Assembly: GCA_036250225.1 (NCBI GenBank)
Contig: JAPZLL010000006.1
Span: 558,001 to 622,000, forward strand
Direction of reading: 5' to 3'
DNA: 64,000 nt
Source: Cercophora sp. LCS_1
Taxonomy: Eukaryota; Ascomycota; Sordariomycetes; Sordariales; Lasiosphaeriaceae
Of this stretch, positions 12,122-21,854 are shown one piece after another. Under the pieces are notes generated by a model that did not search any database, was not told the origin of the DNA, and saw only the letters and a list, made by a program, of their open reading frames with translations. The number at the start of each line of letters is the position of its first letter. Positions within the stretch are counted from its first letter, which is position 1. A program made the translations under genes and the position numbers.

Positions 12122-12567
12122 TTTGACGGCTTAATGGACTGGATGGAGGGAGTTAGTAGTCGGTGTCGTTGGGCGGGTTGTCGTTGGCAGATTGCGAGAT
12201 CTCAGCTCAACCGATAACTTTTTGGAGTTTCGGCTGTGGGGTTGGTTAGGGCAAGCAGGGATCTGTAGATGTGGGGCTGGTGCTAGGTGGCTTGCCCGGG
12301 CTAACATCAAACCACTGTGGCTGTGCGAGCCACCTTCAGTTGCAACCGCTGTTGGGTCCCGACTCTCAGCCCCTGATCGGGAAGACACAAGGTTCTGGGA
12401 ACGAGACCGCTAAACCAAGGATGTCACTATTAGCAAATCATCAGGCTCGATCAATGCCACTTCATGTACTAGAGACGTTCTGCATATTTACGATTTGCGG
12501 TATATCCACGCTGGTACTCTACAACATAATGTACATTCAAGCCCTGTTCTGCTTACAGTCTCCTGCA
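12122..12567. other. RPS17 upstream region
   Basis: Promoter side of RPS17 and 3' flank of MRP51 (both on -). GC-rich near the RPS17 start; no clear TATA box. Confidence 0.55.
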
Positions 12568-13986
12568 CTATTGCCCAAAATCTCTCTTGGGAAGATAGGG
12601 AGCGAACTTTTCGTTGCCCAGTCCATATCTTGATGAGCTTGACATCTGCGGACGGCTATACGCTGATCGAATTTGAGCAGCAGATGAGCGTTCCCTGTTC
12701 CAGTTATCCTTCCTCTCGGGAACAGGCGGGCGAAATGTATCCGTCTCCGGAGCACCTAGGAGTTCTTGCGCGACAAGATAAGCTTCGTGGTCAGCATCGT
12801 CAAGAACAATCTCAACGCAGCCCCTAGGGTTCACCGAGGCACTGACAGCCTGCATCCACCCCTTTGCACCACCCTTCAGCTCTGGGTCGATCTTGGAGAA
12901 ATAAGCGCTGCCCTTGTCCCTTCGGTTCGAAAGCGTGTCACCATCTGGCCGGTCCGTGATGAAACCAGCCACACCAAACTTGGCATCCAAGAACATGTTC
13001 TGTCTCCTTGGCCTTACCACCCTCGTTTCTACTGGCTTGTGTGATTTCTGGGGGCCATAGAACGGGTGGTTCTCCATAAATGATGATGTTCGGAGGTAAG
13101 AGAGACCAGCCGAAGGGTGTGTGACAGGGGGTCCGCGCTCGGCGTACGCGCTGGGCGTCGCGAGAGGAGTAGGGATGCCAAGGCTAGGGTTGGTGGTTGG
13201 CGGTTGAACCGGCGCCAAATCCAAGAATTGGCCAACCATATCGTAAAGGGCCCCTTTATTATCTCGAAGTTTCCGTATGTAGTTGATAACCTGCTCCTCA
13301 GACACGGAAGCAGCATCCGCCATTACCGGCTCGGGTTCCCCCTTGTCCTGGGCCTCCTGTGCTGCAATCTTGTGCGCGTCTTCAACAAGTTTCTGCTTCA
13401 AAAACTCGCGGAACTCAGGTCTCTTTGGTCGAACCGTCTTCTCAAGCCACCGGACAAACTCGCCGTGCGCCATGCCAGCAAGCCAAGGACCGGTGAACTT
13501 CCACCTCTTGTCACGGAGCGCAGCCCGATCGACTGGGTTGACAGCGGTGAAGTCGGTGTCCTCCTCAAAAGACGATTTCGCCGGAAGATTGATATCGGGC
13601 CTATTAAGGCGTCCCGGCCTCGGTATTGTGACTGGCAAGTTGAGCTCTTGGAATTTGCGAAGCGTGATGCCGTGGTCAGACGCAGCCCAGTAGTCGGTGA
13701 TCCCTTCCATTGAATCCATCTCGATGACTCGGACCATGGCGTGAGTCGACTTCGTCGTCTTCTTGAGGGGAAGGGCACGCTTTAGACCCCAGTCTCCCCG
13801 CCTCCTCATCGCATTCGTCGTTGTAAGGACCTGATGTGTCGGGTAGGCGGTCGTCGCTGAAGCCGAGAAGAAGTTGCTTAGATCGTCGCTCGGGGGAGGA
13901 ATTGCCGGAGGTAGCGAAAACATTCGCGACGAGCGCAGGAGCGCTCCTCCGGGAGACACGCCCCTGGATGCCGCTGCCGCCGCCAT
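12568..13986 (-). CDS. MRP51: Mitochondrial ribosomal protein, Mrp51 family (bS1m)
   Basis: Single exon of 472 aa. The N-terminal half carries the fungal Mrp51 signature: ALLRSSRMFSLPP, then AYPTHQVLTT, RRGDWGLKRALPLK, MDSMEGITDYWAASDHGITL and FQELNLPV. The early Ser/Arg/Ala-rich segment suits a mitochondrial presequence. Mrp51 is a small-subunit mitoribosomal protein needed in yeast for translation of COX mRNAs through their leaders. The C-terminal part has low complexity but contains a conserved-looking GYAYFSKIDPEL-type segment (KGSAYFSKIDPELKGG). The start at 13986 gives the full conserved N-terminus. A telomere-like AACCCTAACCC motif lies about 105 bp upstream, and the tandem QTRT1 gene ends 181 bp upstream. 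Confidence 0.88.
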   Translation of the reverse strand: MAAAAASRGVSPGGALLRSSRMFSLPPAIPPPSDDLSNFFSASATTAYPTHQVLTTTNAMRRRGDWGLKRALPLKKTTKSTHAMVRVIEMDSMEGITDYWAASDHGITLRKFQELNLPVTIPRPGRLNRPDINLPAKSSFEEDTDFTAVNPVDRAALRDKRWKFTGPWLAGMAHGEFVRWLEKTVRPKRPEFREFLKQKLVEDAHKIAAQEAQDKGEPEPVMADAASVSEEQVINYIRKLRDNKGALYDMVGQFLDLAPVQPPTTNPSLGIPTPLATPSAYAERGPPVTHPSAGLSYLRTSSFMENHPFYGPQKSHKPVETRVVRPRRQNMFLDAKFGVAGFITDRPDGDTLSNRRDKGSAYFSKIDPELKGGAKGWMQAVSASVNPRGCVEIVLDDADHEAYLVAQELLGAPETDTFRPPVPERKDNWNRERSSAAQIRSAYSRPQMSSSSRYGLGNEKFAPYLPKRDFGQ

Positions 13987-14090
13987 GGTGATCGATTGCT
14001 GGTAGCTGAGGGATGTCGAGGTTGGTGATTGCGGCAGAAAATTCCGAGCTTGGACAACACCGCCAACGCCAAGCCGGCGACTTGGAGAAA

Positions 14091-14103
14091 TAACCCTAAC
14101 CCT
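14091..14103. promoter_or_regulatory. Telobox-like motif TAACCCTAACCCT
   Basis: Two telomere-type units about 105 bp upstream of the MRP51 start codon. Such motifs occur in promoters of ribosomal and translation genes in fungi and plants (bound by Tbf1-type factors in yeasts). Function here is inferred. Confidence 0.4.
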
Positions 14104-14167
14104 CGATTGCTATTGACTAAGGTAAGGTACCCCGTACCCCTATCATCGATGGCCAAAGTTGCTTTAC

Positions 14168-15521
14168 TCATGTCTCTTTCAAGTCTATGCCTACGCCGTG
14201 CAATGCGTCTACAGCCCAAGATGGATAGCTCTGGCCATCCGGGTATAATCTACCAAAGAATTCCCTCACAAAAGCCGGGAAGCGGTCGGCAACGATTGCC
14301 TCTCGCGCCTCTCTCATCAAGTTCAGCTGGTACCAAACGTTGTGCATGGTCAGCAAATGGGCTGCCACTGTCTCCTTCGCCGCATTGTGGTGCACGAACG
14401 ACCGGGTGATGCCCATGGCGCCCTCCTCATCGATGGGCCTACAACAGGGACACCCACAACCTTCCTCGATCGGCCCAAAGTCGGCCGCGTACATCTCTCG
14501 TTTGAGATTGAGCACGCCGAACTTTGTAATGGCGTTGCCGAACCGGGCGGTACGGGTTGGCCACACGCAATCAAACATATCGGCCCCCAGCGCTACGCTG
14601 ACCACCAAGTCCTCCGGATACCCAATGCCCATCACATACCGCGGTTTGAGCTCCGGCAACTGCTGGGTGCAAGTTCCCACAACCTTGCAGAAATCCTCCT
14701 TAGCCTCACCGCCGCTCAAGCCGCCGATTGCGATGCCCGGCGTGTCCCGGGCCACCATCTCCCGACAGCACTCTCGCCGCATTTCCAAGTCAAGGCCGCC
14801 CTGGATGATACAGAACAGATTCTGTCGGTCGGGATTCTTGTGAGCCGCAATACACCGGTCCAGCCACCGCACGCTGCGCTCCATAGCCTCTCGCATGCGC
14901 ACCTTGTCTGGTGAGGTGGTGACCAAGACATCGTCCAGCTGCATGATGATATCGGAGCCGATCGAATTCTGAAGACTGATCGAGTGCTCGGGTGTGAGCA
15001 GCATCGGCGTGCCATCGTGTGGGGACAGGAAGCGCACACCCTCTTCCGTAATGGTTGCTAGCTTGAGCAGCGAGACCATCTGGAAGCTATCCGGGTCAGC
15101 CACAGTTCCCGTCTGAAGCCTGGCGCACATACCCGCCGCTATCCGTCAAGATATTGTGATTCCATCCTTGGAACTTGTGCGCGCCCCCGATGGCATCCAA
15201 CACTTCCTGCCCGGGCTTCAGGCCGAGATGGTATGTGTTGTTGAGACAGAGGCGACACCCCGTGTTCTCAAGCTGCTCTGGCGTAAGACCCTTGAGTGAC
15301 GCTTGCGTTGCGACGGGCATAAACATTGGCAGGTTGACAGGCCCGTGGGGCAGCGTCATGATTGACGCGCGAGCCCGCGTTGTCTAGCAGGAAGCGTTGC
15401 ACTTGTCAGCCTTGCTGGTCATTCCGACAAAGCAGCAGACAAGCCGCATCAAACTTACAGAACATCTTGCGACTAGCTCAAAGGTCAGAGCAGCAGAGGA
15501 CGCCGACATGGTGGAAGCCAT
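14168..15521 (-). CDS. QTRT1: Queuine tRNA-ribosyltransferase catalytic subunit
   Basis: Three exons: 15521-15459, 15383-15133 and 15086-14168, giving 410 aa. Splicing restores ELVARCSTTRARAS followed by the first TGT strand, and ILTDSGGFQMVSLL across the second junction. The enzyme exchanges guanine for queuine at the wobble position of tRNAs with GUN anticodons. Visible active-site features: the substrate loop DSGGFQMVS, IIQGGLD, AIGGLSGGE, nucleophile D277 in FDCVWPTRTAR, and zinc ligands CxCxxC at 315-320 with a downstream His. Length and order match eukaryotic QTRT1. The partner QTRT2 is not in the window. In-frame ATGs lie at 15539, 15521 and 15509; 15521 is a guess. The second intron is only 46 bp (15087-15132; GTATGT, CTGAC, ATAG). 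The first is 75 bp. Confidence 0.94.
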
Positions 15522-16238
15522 CCTTTTCGCTGCCCACATGTCTTTCCTTGCCCGAAACCAAGCGAAGTCAAAGTCGGCCTGAAGGTCGTGGCGCAGACAC
15601 GCAAAAAATGTGGTTTCCACACTCCAAGTGCATCAAAGCTTGGCGGGGCGCTGCAGGTTGCCCCTCTGCCCCACTGTGATCCTTGTTCTTGGGTTCGAGG
15701 CAAGGGTAATCCCGAATTTTTTTCTTCAAAGTCAGATCATATTATTGATGATGGCAGCCAGCCGAATGCATGAGCGTCTTTACGGAGCAGCTGTGCCCTT
15801 GGGCCAGACGGGGCGGTACGGCGGGACGCATTATGATTGAAATTGGAGCTTCCCCCGCGCGTGCGGCCTCGGTCAGCCATTTCCGACCCCGAATTCAGCA
15901 GTCATCGCACTCTCGCCCATTTCTACCAACGCGCAGCTGACTTTATGCTTTCAGCTTGGAGTGAATTCACGGGGCAGACTTGGCAAGTCCTGCTGGCTTA
16001 TACCAAGACATGAGGTCAACAACTTGATTGGAACCGCCCAGAACCCGACCGCTGCCCGAGCCGCTGGACCCAAAAACGTCATTGTCCCATTGCCCATGCC
16101 CGGCAGTGCTTGTCCCTCCCGAGCTCCCTTGCCCCTTTTTGCAGGTTATAACCAAGCCAGCTCACCGTCCGCCTTCCTCACCCGCACCCCTCACCGATCT
16201 GATTCTCATCATTCTCCCCAGTTTTTCTGACAATCACC
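15522..16238. other. Divergent intergenic region QTRT1 / 2EXR gene
   Basis: Upstream regions of two divergent genes. No gene-like frame or clear regulatory motif was recognised. Confidence 0.55.
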
Positions 16239-16931
16239 ATGGCCCAAGCATTTTCCCTTTTCAACTTTCTTCCAGCCGAGTTGCGGCTCGAGATCTGGAG
16301 GCAGAGCTGTCAACCACGGATAGTCGAAATTCGCTACGCCCAGGACCAAGACCGCTGTCTCACACCTACCCGACCACCATCAATCCTCCACGCATGTAGA
16401 GAGTCACGGCATGAAGCTCTCCGGTTCTGCTACGTCAAGGCCTTCGGCACCAAGACCAACAATGCTGAGATTTACTTTTCACCAACCCTCGACATTCTCT
16501 ACATCCCAAGGTGGGGCCAGCTCGGCTACGCTGATACTGCGCGCGACTTTGCCGACCTTGTACGGGACACGGCGGACCACGTTCACAGTCTAGCAATAGA
16601 CCACGTCAGGCCCGAAATTCGACTACCGTGGGAGACCTATAGCAAATTTTGTTTGATGAGGAACTTTCCACAGCTGAGGGAAGCCTTCTTGATCTTGTCA
16701 GACGACAGTCAAGGGGGCCAAGGGGGGCAGATTGAGTTTGTGGATCCCAGAGGAGATAAAGAGACCATCATGAGACTCATGGAGAACGTCAAGGAATCGT
16801 TTGATTGGGAGGTCGGTCCAGCCTGCTTCGAATGGGACAGGCCGGCAGAAGTGGGTTGCCAGTCTTCGTTGGAGCTTGTGCCCAAGACGAAGCTGCATTG
16901 TGGGTGGCAACAGTCAGTCGCTGCTGTGTGA
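16239..16931 (+). CDS. 2EXR-domain protein of unknown function
   Basis: Single exon, 230 aa, start in an ideal context (CACCATGGCC). The first ~110 residues show the fungal 2EXR pattern: FNFLPAELRLEIWRQ, then PSILHACRESRHEALRFCY, then a strand with IYFSPTLDILYIPRW. 2EXR proteins form large lineage-specific families in filamentous ascomycetes, and no biochemical role is settled; the opening helix resembles an F-box (LPxELRxxIW). The C-terminal half has no recognised domain. Codon use looks ordinary for the window. It could be an F-box-like adaptor, but nothing here proves that. Confidence 0.82.
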   Translation: MAQAFSLFNFLPAELRLEIWRQSCQPRIVEIRYAQDQDRCLTPTRPPSILHACRESRHEALRFCYVKAFGTKTNNAEIYFSPTLDILYIPRWGQLGYADTARDFADLVRDTADHVHSLAIDHVRPEIRLPWETYSKFCLMRNFPQLREAFLILSDDSQGGQGGQIEFVDPRGDKETIMRLMENVKESFDWEVGPACFEWDRPAEVGCQSSLELVPKTKLHCGWQQSVAAV

Positions 16932-17260
16932 GGACGTAGATGCTCTGTGTTGAGACCAATTCCACGAACTAAGCTAGAAGGTCGGTTGAAAATATAATGA
17001 GTAATTACTAGGCCTCATTGAGCACGTGTTTGGCGGTCCATGAGCAGAGCGCCGCTCGCTACCACTCGGCCAGACGTCCTCTGGTGAGTCCAACTTGAAA
17101 TGCCTTCTGCTACGTTATCCTATATGGCTCCTACGCAGCAACCGGCTCCAATGACTTTCTGCGTGCGCCCTCCGCACCTTCCCACAACAGTCTCGAGCAA
17201 CCCCGTCCAAATTCCCACGCGTCATCAACGCAGCCCACCCGCTTCGAAAGAAAAAGGAAA
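16932..17260. other. Convergent intergenic region
   Basis: Between the 3' ends of the 2EXR gene (+) and the Fmp30-like gene (-). AT-richer patch near 16975-17010 containing AATATAATGA, a possible poly(A) region; nothing else seen. Confidence 0.5.
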
Positions 17261-18490
17261 TCAAAACTCGCGCGTCTCCCCAACCGCACAAGTATCAAAA
17301 ACTCCCGTCTCCGCAATCCCAGCCCTCCGCAACGCCTCCCTCAGCAACCTCGGCGGTTCCTCCGGCTCCTCCATCGTCAACACCCACGTCCCCCAATGTA
17401 TCCCCATCGCCCTCTCACACCGCGTATCCTTGAAAATCTCAACCGCATCGAACGGGTTCGCATGCAAATCACTAAATAGAAACCTTGGTTTATACGCCCC
17501 AATCGGAATCAACCCCAAATCAAACGGGCCCCTCCTCCTTCCAATCTCCTTGAAATCAGGGCACCTCGGCAGATCCTTCAACTCGTCCCCGTAATCATCC
17601 ACCCCCTCTGCTAGCTCAGGGACATGTCGATACCCCGTATCTCCACCAAACCAAACCGATCTGCCTTCCGATTTGACGGCCCACGACGCCCAAAGCGTGT
17701 GGTCCTTATCCAGCCCCGTCCTCCCGCTCGAATGTTGACACGGTAGACACGAGATCTCGGCTTTGATGGCGTCTGGCGCCTTGTCGTCGGATGTCTTGCT
17801 GAGTGAAAGTTCGGCGTCCTCCCACCAGTCTAGCTCCGTTACGCGGTCGATGCCGCTCGCGCGGAACCAGCGCGCCAGTCCGAGACCGACGAAGAATTGC
17901 GCGTGGGGATGTTGCTTGGCGATTTGCGTCACTGACGGACACGAGAGGTGGTCATAGTGGGAGTGGGAGATGACGACGGCGTCGACGGCGGGCAGGTCGG
18001 AAAGAGCGCATGCGGGCGGGGAGTAGCGCTTGGGACCGAGGAATTGCGAGGGGCTGCATCTGTCTTCGAAGACGGGGTCGAAGAGCACGCGTAGACCGCT
18101 GGGAAATTCGACAAAGTAGCAGGCGTGGCCGAGCCAGGTTGCCCGAAGAGACGAAGACCCATCACGCGAGGTAAGCAAGGTAGGCGTGACAGTAGGAATC
18201 TTGGTGTCAGCCGTGTCGGGCTGGGTGAGTTTGCCGTGGAACCGGGCTCTGGGTTGTTCATCAGCATGACAGCTAAAAAGAAAAGGGGGGAGAGTGGCAT
18301 GAACAAACCGGCCCATCTTGACAACCATCTGGTACGCCGCCAGCGGTTCCGGCCCCGAAGAGGGGTGCGGGTTACGGAACCGGATGGTCTCGCCCGTCTT
18401 AGACTTGACATGATGTGTTTTGCGGTCAACATCGTCCGGGACGTCCGCCGAGCGCGCGAGTTTAGTGACAACGCTAGTGTATGCCGCCAT
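17261..18490 (-). CDS. FMP30: NAPE-PLD/Fmp30-like metallo-beta-lactamase-fold hydrolase
   Basis: Two exons: 18490-18309 and 18248-17261, about 389 aa. The fold shows ATWLGHACYFVEF, LRVLFDPVFEDRCSP, the metal motif SHSHYDHL (HxHxDH), WFGGDTGYR, IPIGAYKPRF and the late His in IHWGTW. This is the pattern of N-acyl-phosphatidylethanolamine phospholipase D and yeast Fmp30, which hydrolyse N-acyl-PE to N-acylethanolamine and phosphatidic acid; Fmp30 sits at the mitochondrial inner membrane. The 60-bp intron 18249-18308 (GTTTGT donor, CTGATG branch, CAG acceptor) is stop-free and in frame. I splice it because the read-through segment is a pyrimidine-derived insert absent from the fold. ATG 18490 has context CACCATGGC; an in-frame ATG at 18541 would add 17 residues. 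Confidence 0.87.
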   Translation of the reverse strand: MAAYTSVVTKLARSADVPDDVDRKTHHVKSKTGETIRFRNPHPSSGPEPLAAYQMVVKMGRFVHATLPPFLFSCHADEQPRARFHGKLTQPDTADTKIPTVTPTLLTSRDGSSSLRATWLGHACYFVEFPSGLRVLFDPVFEDRCSPSQFLGPKRYSPPACALSDLPAVDAVVISHSHYDHLSCPSVTQIAKQHPHAQFFVGLGLARWFRASGIDRVTELDWWEDAELSLSKTSDDKAPDAIKAEISCLPCQHSSGRTGLDKDHTLWASWAVKSEGRSVWFGGDTGYRHVPELAEGVDDYGDELKDLPRCPDFKEIGRRRGPFDLGLIPIGAYKPRFLFSDLHANPFDAVEIFKDTRCERAMGIHWGTWVLTMEEPEEPPRLLREALRRAGIAETGVFDTCAVGETREF

Positions 18491-19449
18491 GGTGAGCATT
18501 CGCTTCATCATGTCGTGAGGCTCATGAGACGAAAACCTCAAACCGTGAACTACTTGACGGACGAATGTCTCTTATGGCTTTGTTTGAGCGAACGTCAGGC
18601 CGCCGCCGCATGACGTGGAAAACACAGATCGCTAGCCAGGGAGACTGTCGTCGGGATCGGGAAATTGTGTGGACCGCGGGTCGGCCCGGCTCCAACGCCG
18701 GCATTCCGCTTCTGGAGTTGACTCGTGGACTTTCGTGCTTCAGCCGCAAAATTGGGCTTGTGGAAAAGCGTCACCGGAGCCTATCCGAATGCGAAAAATA
18801 AGCCACCTCCGCCATCTCGGCGGGGGAATGCCTCCGTGCACCGAGTCTGTCGTCGGTCAGCGGGGTTGTTATGTCAACTAACAGCAAGTCAAGTTGTCAT
18901 ATTGAGAGAAAAATAGCAGATGGACAAATACTGTATCACACCTCAAAAAATTTATCACAGAATACCAGGGATAGGAAATACATAATAACCTTTTTATTTG
19001 CAGTAACTCATCGCCAAAAATACTCAGCGTGGAGAAATCTGGTAACTAACTTTCCTCGCCCATCAACACCATTGTTTTACTTTTCCGAACCCCCTCTCCC
19101 TTTTGTTTCGTGTTTAATCCAGCGCCATAAACTAGCCATAAATGGAACGATGAACAAAAAATGCCGGCCCCAAACCGACGCTTGATCGCACCGACAAATC
19201 CTCCTCCATCAAGCGTAGTTCCCCACGTAGGAAACCTCATATGTATGAACCACTCCCATCCCGTCCCCTCTAGGTAGACGAAACACAGCGCAAGGGAAAA
19301 AAAAATAAAGCCCTCGCTCGCAAGGTATGTCTTCCAGATATCATGCTTGCACACATCGAATATTCCTCCGGAGACCGAGGCTCGGTCGTCACGATGACCC
19401 CACTATCCCCGTTAACTCCGTTAACCCCTACCACTCGATTGCTTTCCGT
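18491..19449. other. Intergenic, no gene seen
   Basis: Upstream of the Fmp30-like gene and downstream of the proline-repeat gene, both on -. The part around 18890-19020 is AT-rich compared with its surroundings. No coding signal. Confidence 0.55.
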
Positions 19450-19865
19450 TTACGGAATCAACGCCAAGCTCGGCATAGGAGGAGGCGGAGCCCCCGGGGC
19501 CGGATTGACGACATAGATCTGGGCCGGCGGGGGAGGAGCTAGAGGAGCCGGAGGGGGTGCGTTTATGACAATGACGGGGACCGGCGGGGGAGGAGCCGGT
19601 GGCGTCGCGACGCCAATGGTGAGCATGGTGGGGGGTGGGGGAGGGGGGGCAGCCGGCATGATGGCTAGGCTAAGTGCCGGAGGCGGGGGAGGTGGTGCTG
19701 GTGCTGGAGGCATGACCATGACCGCGAATGTCGGGGCGGGAGGAGGTGGCGCTGGGGCCGGGATGTTGAGTGCAATGACCTGAGGTGCCGGTGGAGGCGG
19801 TGCCGGCACCGGGATGCTTAGCGTGATGGTCTGGGGCGCCGGTGGAGGCGGAGCAGGTGCCGGCT
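19450..19865 (-). repeat. Coding repeat: eight Pro4/hydrophobic units
   Basis: Degenerate tandem units of about 15-20 codons within the proline-rich gene. Each unit has PPPP followed by five to eight residues with alternating Ile/Leu/Val/Ala/Met. DNA copies near 19735-19865 are the most alike. Confidence 0.75.
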
Positions 19866-20592
19866 GTAGGATGTATGAGCCGCCGGGTCCCTGGGTCAGG
19901 ACATATTGCGCTGGTGCCGGAGCAGCGGGGGCTGCAGCAGGGGGCTGCGGGACGACGAAGACGTATTGAGGAGCTGCCATCTCGGGAGCCGGGGGCGGCA
20001 GGGATGGCAGAGACAAGGCAAACTGGGCTGTCTCTTGGTGCTGTTGCGGGTAATAATAGGCGTGTTCCTCTACCGGCTTGCGGGGTGAGTGAGTAAGTTG
20101 ATAACGTTGAGACTCCTCGAGCCGAGGCGAGACTACCCGAGGTGCTATCTCGGCGGTCTTCGGCTTGGTCGAGTCGGTGACGTCGATGACGCGAGGTACT
20201 ACGGGCGCGGAAATATGCGGGGTGGTGTTGATTGTGGGCGTGGTGATAACCGTGGGTGCGGCGATGCCGTTCTCAGTGAGCTTGAGTTTCTCAAACTCCT
20301 GACGGGTCAGTTCGACGGTCGTAAGCTGGAGATGCTCGTTTGCGTAGTCGAGATGAGTTTGTTGAAAGTATCGGCCGCCGCCCGCGGGGCAGTATTGACA
20401 GAGATACGCGGGTTGAGACTGTTGGGGCGCCGGATACGGAGTGGGAGGGGTCGAGATCTGAAGAGGAAGTTCAAGCGGAAGAGCTTCCGAGTGAGCTAGA
20501 GGTGGGAGCGAAGATAATTCGGGCTGCTTCTCGTGTGTCTTTTTCTTCGGTCGAGATTGCAGACCTGTGGTCGACTGGCGATGAGAAGGCAT
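19450..20592 (-). CDS. Proline-rich repeat protein, unknown function
   Basis: Single exon, 380 aa. I do not recognise the family. The N-terminus is basic and polar. Residues ~60-105 look folded: YLCQYCPAGGGRYFQQTHLDY and then TTVELTRQEFEKLKL, with a CxxC pair. The middle is disordered (Thr/Pro/Gln-rich). The last ~140 residues consist of about eight units in which a PPPP block alternates with a short strand-like run of hydrophobic residues (for example PAPPPPAPQVIALNIPA). There is no signal peptide or membrane segment, because prolines interrupt every hydrophobic run. An upstream TTTATAGTAG sequence lies about 50 bp before the ATG. It could be an SH3, profilin or EVH1 ligand, or a structural protein; both ideas are inference. 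Confidence 0.7.
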   Translation of the reverse strand: MPSHRQSTTGLQSRPKKKTHEKQPELSSLPPLAHSEALPLELPLQISTPPTPYPAPQQSQPAYLCQYCPAGGGRYFQQTHLDYANEHLQLTTVELTRQEFEKLKLTENGIAAPTVITTPTINTTPHISAPVVPRVIDVTDSTKPKTAEIAPRVVSPRLEESQRYQLTHSPRKPVEEHAYYYPQQHQETAQFALSLPSLPPPAPEMAAPQYVFVVPQPPAAAPAAPAPAQYVLTQGPGGSYILQPAPAPPPPAPQTITLSIPVPAPPPPAPQVIALNIPAPAPPPPAPTFAVMVMPPAPAPPPPPPALSLAIMPAAPPPPPPTMLTIGVATPPAPPPPVPVIVINAPPPAPLAPPPPAQIYVVNPAPGAPPPPMPSLALIP

Positions 20593-21252
20593 TGTAGGAG
20601 GGAAAGACAGAGGCCGGTATAGGGGGAGTCTAGGGTCTTTATAGTAGTAAGTAGTGGTGTAGTAGCAGAAGGAGACAATCCGGTGAATGGCAATCCTTAA
20701 AAAAATAGATCCGCTGACTGAGTGAAACCACGACTTATCTGCGGGACGAAGGTGGATGCCTGCTCGATGGCATCAGACGGACACAAGCGTTGAGTCCTTG
20801 CGCGACCACTTTCGAGGCTTTTGACTGGCAAAGCAGCGCTGCGGAGCCACCGCGGGGGCCGGAAATGCGTTGAGGACGGGCAGTAGTTATGGAATGAACC
20901 GAAACTTCAGAGGATGCCCTCTGCTGCCCGAGTTTGCTTCCCTGGAGTGGAGTTGCCATCCGATCATAAGAAACTATCGGTGTCCCTTTCCTATACCACG
21001 TGAGCTTGCTAGTCGCCATCTCAGTTTTCTTTCGCCTCGATTGCGGGTACGGAATCGCTTCGCGAACTCCTACTGGCCGGAGACAGAGGATGAAATCTTC
21101 ACCGACAGTTGGGTGGTGTATGGAGTTGACAGGTAGTTGATAACTAGTTATTTAATTCACCCTCCGCAAGAAGTACAAGTGGATCCGAAGTTAGGCTTCG
21201 AAGGCCATACAGATAAGACTTGATCTTGTCATCCTCGGAGCAAATGGCGCGT
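20593..21252. other. Intergenic, no gene seen
   Basis: Between the proline-rich gene and the SRPBCC gene (both on -). Contains TTTATAGTAGTAAG near 20637-20650 close to the proline-rich start. No coding evidence. Confidence 0.55.
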
Positions 21253-21854
21253 TTACTTGTGCTCCTTCACCATCTTCGCCGCCGCCACCGCCAGATCCCT
21301 GAGAGCATCACGGCGTTTGTATTTGGCGTCCTCAATCACACCTGCAAATCGTCAGCAAGCACTCCATACTAAGGTAGGCTGAAGAAAGGGGATCCGTACT
21401 GATGTCGGCGTCGCTTGAGAACTTCGAGGTCCAGCGGACAAAGGTGGAATCCTCAAACTCCCCAGAGGTGACCGCCCAGCAGCGGATCGTGCTCACAACG
21501 CTGGAGTAGGTAAGCTCAGGTTCGGCGTTGATGACGCTGAACGTGATGAAATGGTCAAGGTTCTGATATCGGTTAGCAAGGGCGACATGATATCGGAAGA
21601 CTAGGTAAGGGCGGGGTGTTTACGCTGTGCTCGTCCTGCTTGACCTCGATGGTGTTACCGTCCTTGAAGGTCCACTTGACGATATCTGTTTCGTCGCTCA
21701 CTCCCTTGACCGTCTCCGCCTTCTGGATGGCTGTCGAGAATTTGGCGAACTCAGGGAGCTTGATGAAATGCCACACGTGAGAGAGTGGGGCCTTGATGAC
21801 GGCGCTCTCAATCACCTCGTTGGTGGTTGCAACGGGCTTCTGTCCGGGCGCCAT
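21253..21854 (-). CDS. SRPBCC-fold (Bet v 1/polyketide-cyclase-like) small protein
   Basis: Three exons: 21854-21624, 21562-21400 and 21341-21253, giving 160 aa. The opening VIESAVIKAPLSHVWHFIK is the classic first strand and helix of START/SRPBCC proteins. It continues with VKWTFKDGNTIEVKQDEHS, then NLDHFITFSVINAEPELTYS and a final helix RDALRDLAVAAAKMVKEHK. The fold makes a cavity for small hydrophobic ligands; plant homologues include Bet v 1 and PYR receptors. The ligand here cannot be predicted. Introns are 61 bp (21563-21623, GTAAAC/CAG) and 58 bp (21342-21399, GTACGG/CAG). Both junctions restore a smooth frame (EHS-NLDHF and DADIS-VIEDAK). Function remains unknown. Confidence 0.85.
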
